The notes under the pieces: model-generated | Told to the model about the DNA's origin: nothing | The model's database searches: none | The model's input: the letters and a program-made list of their open reading frames with translations, nothing else | Source: Girardinichthys multiradiatus | Lineage: Eukaryota; Chordata; Actinopteri; Cyprinodontiformes; Goodeidae | Length of the DNA stretch: 64,000 nt | Assembly (NCBI RefSeq): GCF_021462225.1 | Contig: NC_061805.1 | Location: 30,087,958-30,151,957, forward strand | Direction of reading: 5' to 3' | Shown here: positions 60,152 to 64,000 of the stretch, piece after piece | Layout: every line of letters starts with the position of its first letter | Position numbering within the stretch: position 1 is the first letter of the stretch | Made by a program: the position numbers and the translations under genes

Positions 60152-61945
60152 TTACAGGGTTGATTCTGGACTGCAACGGCTTGCCATGTCTTGAAGGAAC
60201 GCAGTTACCTCAGTTATAATACACCTGCAGATCATCTCAAACTCCTCCTTTGTGATGACATCTTTGGAGTGGCTCCACTCTTTACCACCAACCTTACAGT
60301 TCAATATTGCACTGTGAAAAGGTGTTTGTCTTTTAACTGGTCTTTTGGCTGGCACCAGTTACCACCCCCCTGGTTCTGTTGCATCACTTGGGGACTGACT
60401 TTGCGCTTCTTCTTAGGCCTGTTCTCAGTTTGAATGTTTAACACTCTAACTTTACCTTTTCCTGCTCTGTCTGAACGGACACGTGTTTCCCACACAAGCT
60501 GAGCATATCTATAAATCTCCTGCATGGAGAGATTCTCTGTTCTGCAATGCATGGTCACTTCATGCTGCATGCTAACATGGAGGTTGTGAAGAAACAAAGA
60601 CTTAAAAGTGTGGTCTTCTTCAATACCTGGAGCATAGTATCCCTGAAAATAAGCTGTCTTTAAACGAAACGGTGGAAATATTCTCGGGGAGGTTCATCCT
60701 GTTTTTGCAAAACTGTCATAGCATTACTAGTGGCAACGGCTTCATCTCTGTAAACATAGTACTCTTCTCTAAGAGCCTGGCAGAGAGCTGGATAACTGTC
60801 ACTAATTTCGGGAGGAAGAGTTATTATGAACACTCTTAGCTGTTGTTTTCCTAATAAGTCTCAGCTTCTCACGATCAGAAGGAAAACGCAAGTCAAGAAG
60901 ACAATGTTCAACCTCAAGCAGGTAAGCCTCAATATTTGACTCCTGGCTACCTGGATCAAAAACTTCTATGTCTTTAGCAAGGGATTCAAGCTGTTTGAAA
61001 CAGACCCCATGCTCCCAAGGTGGACCACGTCCATCTAAGAAGTCATGCTGGTTAAGTTCATGAAATGGTGGAAGAAAACAAGTTTTCTCATAATTTAAAT
61101 GAGAGCTTTCTAATGAATGGACTCTTGCAAGTGGTGGTGGGTCAGGTTGGATTGAGTCACCTGAGAACCATGTCCATCTCTCCTGGCCCCTAGGGGTCGA
61201 CACAGAGTCAGAAGGGAGAGGGGTGCCGATCAGGCTGGAAGGGTGCTTCTCCCACCTAATTGGACCACTTGTGCACGCTGAGTCCAGCACTTGGTCATCT
61301 TGGTGGTTGTTCATTGCAATGGGATTTGGCAGGAAACCACTGGAGATCATCTGACTTCCAGCACTTTTGTTAAGGTCTGTGGAAGTAAGTTGAACACTTA
61401 AATTTAGGAAGGGGAGACTCTGACCTAGGTGCTGGATGTCTGCTGTCTGAGTCTGCCCCCTGCTGTGGGTGCTGCAGCTGCTATGAGTGAAAATGCAAAT
61501 CAGGTACCTAAAAGGTGGGTGACTGTTCCTGCTTTTGGGGTGAAGCTCTCCTGAGCTTATCTGCCTTCAGATCCACTAACTTTGCTTCAGTTTTCACAGT
61601 CCTCTCCTCAGCTTTAGAGAGCTCAAACTTCACAGCATTCTCTCTTTGAAGAGCCATCTGGTGGTCAGTCTGTAACTGAAAATATATTTTAGCTTCCAGT
61701 TGTGATTTCTGCTGATACAACAAGGTAAGCTGACAAAGAACATCTGAAATCAGAGACTCTCTAGTCAGATACTTAATGAAGTTTACCAACTCCTGAATCC
61801 TTTCATCACATGTGGCAAGGTCAAACTGATTTAAAGCATCCCGCTTATCTTGAGATAAACGGATGAGATCAGCCACAACAACTTTCTGCATCTCCACGTC
61901 TGCTGAATTCATAATGGAGCTTGATTCCATCATTCTGGCAGACAC
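60152..61945 (-). pseudogene. gag: Retroviral-type gag, broken by frameshifts
   Basis: The structural polyprotein of the element. 61945-61508: about 145 codons rich in Glu/Lys/Gln with heptad character (matrix-like coiled coil). 61350-60802: a proline-rich stretch followed by the start of a capsid-like domain (SNIEAYLLEVEHCLLDLRFP). Near 60600-60660, in another frame, lies a major-homology-like segment (YFQGYYAPGIEEDHTFKSLF), continuing into 60597-60301 (HNLHVSMQHEVTMHCRTENL). Frame changes lie near 60835 and 60668 and around 60350. The tail has the basic PKKKRKV at 60417-60397. No CCHC zinc knuckle was seen. Family placement beyond retroviral-type gag is not claimed. Confidence 0.65.
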
Positions 61946-61949
61946 AAAA

Positions 61950-62590
61950 CAACAACAAAGTTATCAGAATATTGCTAAGAGCAACAACATCTAACAAATG
62001 TATGTCCAGCTATGTATGTATCTTTGACTATACATATACTGCAAACATTTGTATGATTGTAAAATGGGCACAGAAGTTGATCATTCAACCTGTGACTTAT
62101 GACAACACTATGCTCCAAGTGTTACAATGTTATTCCTTTCTCTAAGGATATTTTGTGATTTTAGTGTTAATTTTTCACCTTTCTTGGGAGGAACTAGTGA
62201 TTAGACACTACTCTTAACCTTTAAGGGAATTTTGTTTTAACTGCAAAGGAAAAAAAAAAATTGCTACACCTCCTGAGGGTAATAATTGCAATTTGACTTT
62301 GGGTTCACCCCCCTTTATGGCAGGGTGGATTAGATAAAATTTGGGATTTAATCTGGCAAAAATCCATCCTGTTCTCTCAAAACATAAAACAAACTATAAC
62401 GTTCCTGAATGGATACATGCATCAAAACTGTATCAGAACATCTAAAATGTTGTCTATGTAGCAGAGTTGATTGTTACTAGCACGGAGATACTGGAGTTAT
62501 TAATTTTGACGAAAGTCTAAAATTGTAAACTCCAGTAATGTCACGAGTTATCATCATTAAGATCTCATTACGTGGATGCTCTGTTGCTCT
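61950..62590. other. Leader-like region upstream of gag
   Basis: AT-rich, no ORF. It would be the 5' untranslated region of the gag element. No primer binding site or LTR was recognised before the L2 starts. Confidence 0.4.
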
Positions 62591-62868
62591 GGGTAACGTC
62601 ACTTCCTGTTTTCGCTGTTGGTGAATTGTTTGGTGTGTGAAGGCTCTCTCGTTTGATCTGATTTCTCTCTACTGTGATATCTCTTACTTGTTCCAATACA
62701 TAAGCATGTTAAAACACTTACTTTCTGTTGCTACTTTTAACGTTTGGGGACTCTCCGTGTTTTACACGGTTTTTCTAGTAGTGGTAAGGGTCGCTAGCTT
62801 AGCATTAGCTCCACCATGGCTACCCGTTCTGCTGTTTCTCTTCTCCTCTCTCCTGCTCTCTGTGTCAG

Positions 62869-63311
62869 ATGTTCAATTACTCCTCTGCCTCCTTTAGTGA
62901 TAATGGTACGTGTAATAAATGTAGCATTTTTGTAGCTTTGGAGGCAAGGTGTCGGAATTGGAGGCCCGGCTCCACGCTGTTGAAAAACCAGCAGATAGCC
63001 GAGGCCCCTTAGCCAGCGCGGAGCCACCAAGGGTAGCTCCCCGTAGCAGTCCTCCAGCAGAGCCCGCGCAGCCGGGGCCTCAGGCCGGCTGGGTGACGGT
63101 ACGTAGAAAGCATAGTCCTAGATCCCAGCCCACAGGTCACCACCAACCCGTCTGCGTTTCTAACAGATTTTCCCCGCTCAGCGAAACACCCGCTGAGAAA
63201 CCAACTCTGGTAATTGGCAGCTCCATAGTCAGAAATGTGGCACTAGAGACACCAGCGACCATAGTCAAATGTCTGCCAGGGTTCAGACCAGTAAGCAGGG
63301 TTGTAGTTTAA
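62869..63311 (+). pseudogene. L2 ORF1, frameshifted and shortened
   Basis: ATG at 62869 opens a frame with a CNKC motif and FVALEAR. A one-base change near 62948 moves the coiled-coil continuation ([12 protein letters not shown]) into another frame, open to 63311. The later part has [12 protein letters not shown], the start of the SGNH/esterase-like domain found in many L2/CR1 ORF1 proteins. It then stops about 25 residues further on, so most of that domain is missing. In intact elements ORF1p is an RNA-binding chaperone. Confidence 0.6.
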
Positions 63312-64000
63312 CACTCCTCTCTGCAGCTTCTGTACTGCTACCCAGCCATTACCTTATTAAGACAGTGTCTCACCCATGGCCAAAATTCAATAGATTAAAA
63401 AATAATCTAAAAGGAGGAAATCAGGAAAATCTCATAAAAATAAACATAACTCAGACCAAAAAGAAAAATAAAACAATTAAATGTGGCCTACTGAACATAA
63501 GATCTCTCTCTTCAAAGACATTGCTAGTTAGTGACCTGATTTGTGACAATCAGATTGATTTATTTTGCCTCACAGAAACCTGGCTGCAGCAAGAGGATTA
63601 TGTTACTATAAATGAGTCAACTTCTACTAATTATTTAAATTTTCACATTCCTTGAAATACTGGGCGAAGAGGAGGTGTAGCAACCATCTTTCCGTCCGAT
63701 TTATTGATTAGTCCCAGACCAATCAATAGCTACAACTCTTTCGAATATGTAATCCTTAGTTTTCCTCATCCAAATTGCAAAGCACTAAAACCACTTCTGT
63801 TTGTTGTTTTATACCGTCCACCAGCCCCTTACTCTCAATTTTTAGATCAGTTTTCAGACCTTTTATCTTATTTAGTGTTAAATACAGATAAAGTTATTAT
63901 AGTGGGGGATTTTAACATTCATGTTGACGCTGAAAGTGATAGCCTAAATATAGCGTTTAATGCTATCTTAGACTCAATTGGCTTTGCTCAAAACATTAAC
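63269..64000 (+). pseudogene. L2 ORF2, endonuclease part, one in-frame stop
   Basis: The APE-type endonuclease nicks the target DNA. Visible blocks: [10 protein letters not shown] (metal-binding Asn), [10 protein letters not shown] (Glu), then after a stop RRGGVATIF, VVLYRPPAPYSQF and IIVGDFNIHVD (Asp/Asn). The TGA at 63653-63655 is the only stop seen in this frame up to 64000. A C-to-T change of CGA would explain it. The RT lies beyond the window. Confidence 0.75.

Larger units (their letters stand above)
58106..62590 (-). mobile_element. gag-bearing LTR retroelement, pol-env deleted
   Basis: Minus-strand element: 3' LTR 58106-59917, polypurine tract 59918-59928, then only ~220 bp before the end of a gag-like region (60152-61945) and an untranslated leader towards 62590. 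A plus-strand L2 begins there, so the 5' LTR is probably beyond the window. It is inserted in the right terminal repeat of the Tc1. No protease, RT, integrase or env lies between gag and the 3' LTR, so this copy is internally deleted. Confidence 0.7.
62590..64000 (+). mobile_element. L2-like LINE, 5' part, continues past window
   Basis: Has a 5' UTR (about 62590-62868), ORF1 and the first half of ORF2 (endonuclease), in the order expected for L2. It complements the 3' parts seen elsewhere in the window. It is probably inserted in the leader of the gag element. The start is approximate, set where sequence unrelated to the leader begins. Confidence 0.7.

Overview
The window is vertebrate, almost certainly teleost, genomic DNA: AT-rich, no bacterial-style gene packing, and filled with transposable elements typical of ray-finned fish (L2 and Rex1-type LINEs, several Tc1/mariner families, a tRNA-headed SINE, retroviral LTR elements, long microsatellites). 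A percomorph such as a killifish would fit, but no species marker was recognised. I found no host protein-coding gene with supportable exons. Almost everything recognisable is mobile DNA, much of it nested and mostly broken. Family names rest on recognised motifs, not on a search.

Layout. 1-7449: retroviral element A, minus strand, its left LTR cut by the window edge. 7450-8180: a C-rich block. 10.2-11.4 kb: Tc1, MITE-like and LINE scraps. 11951-16240: a minus-strand L2 LINE split by a Tc1 (13914-15523). 17080-18686: a second copy of that Tc1 in the opposite direction, so the pair forms a 1.6-kb inverted repeat. 20486-23722: a Rex1-like LINE with one uninterrupted 1055-codon ORF, the only apparently intact long gene here. 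26.8-34.7 kb: broken L2 and Rex1-like LINEs, SINEs and a 13-residue tandem repeat. 35461-35686: a (TCTA)n block. 39974-41279: a non-coding element with short inverted ends. 42060-44010: a broken LINE holding another Tc1 (42341-43540). 45.5-46.6 kb: a further LINE 3' end.

47620-62590 is the most informative part. A Tc1 (about 47620 to 58105) was hit twice. Retroviral element B (48245-57231, 4-bp target duplication GGAC) lies in its transposase gene, and a gag-bearing LTR element (58106 onwards) lies in its right terminal repeat. A plus-strand L2 then starts near 62590 and runs off the window.

Elements A and B belong to one non-autonomous retrovirus family: LTR, about 5.2 kb of shared AT-rich non-coding sequence where gag and most of pol should be, an integrase C-terminal scrap, env, polypurine tract, LTR. 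Element B is young (2 differences between its 488-bp LTRs), and its env is open except for one frame break before the membrane anchor. Because A and B share the same non-coding interior, the family apparently spread after losing gag-pol, using proteins supplied in trans.
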